Origin: Actinomycetes bacterium
Lineage (GTDB): Bacteria; Actinomycetota; Thermoleophilia; Gaiellales; Gaiellaceae
Direction of reading: 5' to 3'
Assembly: GCA_025350775.1 (NCBI GenBank)
Contig: JANXXF010000310.1
Location: forward strand, 1-5,462
DNA length: 5,462 bases
Part shown: piece after piece, positions 5,224-5,462 of the stretch
How the letters are laid out: every line of letters begins with the position of its first letter
Position numbering within the stretch: the stretch's first letter is position 1
The notes under the pieces: generated by a model
What the model was told of the DNA's origin: nothing
Databases searched by the model: none
Seen by the model: only the letters and a program-made list of their open reading frames with translations
Made by a program: the position numbers and the translations under genes

Positions 5224-5462
5224 ATGCAAGCACGCGTCACGCGCATCACCACCGACCTCGCCGACCTGACCGACGACCTGCTCGCCTTCCGCGCCGCCGT
5301 GATCGGCCAGGCGCAGGCGAGCCCCGGCTACCGCGGCGCCCTCGACCTGATCGACCGGGAGACCGGCCGTGCGATCGCGATCACCCTGTGGGAGACCGAG
5401 GCCGACCTGCGCGCGTCGGAGCGCGCCCGCAAGGGCCTGCCCGGCGGCGGCCCGGAAGCGCC
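5224..5462 (+). CDS. ABM-like (ferredoxin-like alpha/beta barrel) protein, N-terminal part, cut by right edge
   Basis: ATG at 5224 opens a frame of 79 complete codons that runs off the window. The visible order is a strand (MQARVTRI), a helix (about residues 12-32, DLTDDLLAFRAAVIGQAQAS), the turn SPGYRGALDLIDRETGRAIA with two strands, and then ITLWETEADLRASERAR (54-70) entering the next helix. This is the pattern of small dimeric alpha+beta barrel proteins annotated as antibiotic biosynthesis monooxygenase (ABM) or stress-responsive barrels. Many of these have no known substrate, and an antibiotic role should not be assumed. The residues after 71 are Gly/Pro-rich (PGGGPEA), possibly a linker or a divergent end. 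It is divergent from valS and not part of that operon. Family-level confidence is moderate; function is unknown. Confidence 0.78.
   Translation, partial: MQARVTRITTDLADLTDDLLAFRAAVIGQAQASPGYRGALDLIDRETGRAIAITLWETEADLRASERARKGLPGGGPEA

Noticed and set aside
5157..5252. A 32-residue N-terminal extension of ValRS starting at 5252
   Set aside because: The extension is Arg-rich and unlike ValRS N-termini, would overlap the divergent gene, and lies across the candidate promoter.
1..5462. Defence system, mobile element, CRISPR array, tRNA or other RNA gene
   Set aside because: No repeats with spacers, inverted terminal repeats, transposase or nuclease motifs, or cloverleaf sequences were seen; the content is a housekeeping operon plus small unknowns.

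Overview
The window is a compact, very GC-rich stretch (by eye around 70% G+C, with GC-rich third codon positions) of bacterial chromosome. Gene order and protein character point to an actinobacterium in the broad sense, possibly a deep branch such as Thermoleophilia/Gaiellales; that placement is inference. Supporting signs are the valS-folC-(membrane protein)-ndk order known from Actinobacteria, a ValRS resembling the Thermus type, almost no Shine-Dalgarno sequences, and TANNNT-like hexamers placed for leaderless mRNAs.

Layout. Six genes run on the minus strand and read right to left as one probable operon: valS (valyl-tRNA synthetase, 5156-2658), folC (dihydrofolate/folylpolyglutamate synthase, 2655-1537), a small one-helix membrane protein (1540-1274), a two-helix membrane protein with a cytosolic double zinc ribbon (1274-774), ndk (nucleoside diphosphate kinase, 762-346), and the first 119 codons of a class I SAM-dependent methyltransferase that runs off the left edge (359-1). 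Junctions are very tight: a 2-nt gap, a GTGA overlap, a TGATG overlap, an 11-nt gap and a 14-nt overlap. On the far right, a 67-bp divergent intergenic region (5157-5223) separates valS from a plus-strand gene for an ABM-like (antibiotic biosynthesis monooxygenase fold) protein cut by the right edge. There is no gene-free stretch over 300 bases, and I see no RNA gene, mobile element or CRISPR array.

How the genes fit together. valS, folC and ndk are housekeeping functions in translation, one-carbon metabolism and nucleotide balance. They share the operon by conserved synteny rather than by one pathway. The two membrane proteins sit where classical Actinobacteria carry a single DUF4233-type membrane protein between folC and ndk; their function is unknown.

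I do not see a wholly new system here. The points most worth a second look are the unexplained membrane pair in the conserved slot, an Ala/Gly-rich linker in ValRS built from in-frame DNA duplications, a FolC that is short in its middle, and back-to-back candidate leaderless promoters between valS and the ABM gene.
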